Source: Bacteroidales bacterium (lineage in GTDB: Bacteria; Bacteroidota; Bacteroidia; Bacteroidales; GCA-2748055). Taken from it: a DNA stretch of 6,548 nt. The translations under genes were made by a program, and so were the position numbers. The stretch spans positions 1-6,548 of the forward strand of contig JANTFK010000195.1 of NCBI GenBank assembly GCA_024763595.1, given 5' to 3'. The notes beneath the pieces were generated by a model. The model did no database searches. It saw only the letters and a list, made by a program, of their open reading frames with translations, and was not told where the DNA came from. Every line of letters begins with the position of its first letter. Position 1 is the first letter of the stretch. Shown piece by piece: positions 6,300 to 6,548 of this stretch.

Positions 6300-6548
6300 T
6301 ATTCGTCCTCCTGTTTTTGTTCTGCCGACATTTTAGCTCTCTTTTTCTCAGCATACATTACCGCATATTTCTCCATTTTCATGGTAAGGAAACGGATGAT
6401 CCGTTCATCCCTGCGATACTCCAGTTCGAGTTTGGCAATTAATTCCGGTTCGGCCCTGAACTCGATCAGGTGATAAAAGCCGGTGGATTTTTTCTGAATC
6501 GGATAGGCCAGTTTTTTCAGGCCCCAATCCTCTTCATAGACGATTTCA
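6299..6548 (-). CDS. rpsF: 30S ribosomal protein bS6, C-terminal part
   Basis: The last 82 codons and the TAA stop are present; the 5' part lies beyond the right edge. The visible protein begins EIVYEEDWGLKKLAYPIQKK and contains the family stretches DWGLKKLAYPI, STGFYHLIEF and DERIIRFLTMKM, then a charged tail (KMSAEQKQEDE). bS6 pairs with bS18 on the 30S platform. In many bacteria the bS6-bS18 complex binds an rpsF leader RNA and represses the operon; such a leader would lie outside this window. The frame is open to the edge and the adjacent rpsR and rplI confirm the identity. This ORF is about 60 percent or more of a usual bS6. Confidence 0.95.
   Translation of the reverse strand, partial: EIVYEEDWGLKKLAYPIQKKSTGFYHLIEFRAEPELIAKLELEYRRDERIIRFLTMKMEKYAVMYAEKKRAKMSAEQKQEDE
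6307..6312 (-). promoter_or_regulatory. strong Shine-Dalgarno sequence of rpsR
   Basis: Minus strand AGGAGG lies 7 nt upstream of the rpsR ATG (6299) and inside the last codons of rpsF (encoding parts of Q-E-D). The stop and start overlap as TAATG. With the rplI motif this is one of two perfect SD sequences in the window, both in the ribosomal operon. Confidence 0.85.

Noticed and set aside
6069..6473. 134-codon open frame on the plus strand
   Set aside because: It is antisense to rpsR and rpsF, both clearly real; its hydrophobic stretch comes from reading lysine-rich codons in reverse.

Overview
The window looks like ordinary chromosome from a member of the Bacteroidota. The evidence is the Bacteroidota-type LptD (about 900 residues, only two cysteines), an amidase with a long insert and a SPOR-like tail next to a single-domain MCE protein, copies of the Bacteroidota -7 promoter box TAnnTTTG, and A-rich leaders without a Shine-Dalgarno (SD) sequence ahead of several genes. 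I cannot place it more finely. I see no mobile element, CRISPR array, tRNA or rRNA, and no sign of recent transfer.

Layout from left to right. Positions 1-171 are an AT-rich gap without a supportable gene; it holds one possible leftward promoter. Positions 172-2261 (minus strand) carry a two-gene unit: a periplasmic N-acetylmuramoyl-L-alanine amidase, then an MlaD-like MCE protein whose ATG overlaps the amidase stop by 4 bases (ATGA). A 39-bp divergent gap separates this unit from lptD (2301-5015, plus strand, TTG start), which is followed after 10 bp by ridA (5026-5406). A 160-bp convergent gap carries a clear hairpin terminator. The right end (minus strand) is the conserved ribosomal operon rpsF-rpsR-rplI; rpsF is cut by the window edge.

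The three large genes act in the cell envelope. LptD inserts lipopolysaccharide or lipooligosaccharide into the outer membrane, the MCE protein is expected to move lipids between the membranes, and the amidase cuts peptidoglycan cross-bridged stems. RidA is a housekeeping enzyme that removes reactive enamine/imine intermediates. bS6, bS18 and bL9 are ribosomal proteins.

No gene here is unknown. The most interesting signals are regulatory: two opposed -7 boxes packed into 25 bp between the amidase and lptD; perfect AGGAGG motifs ahead of rpsR and rplI in a phylum that mostly ignores such motifs; a terminator whose G-U pairs make it stronger on one strand; and an LptD reduced to one possible interdomain disulfide.
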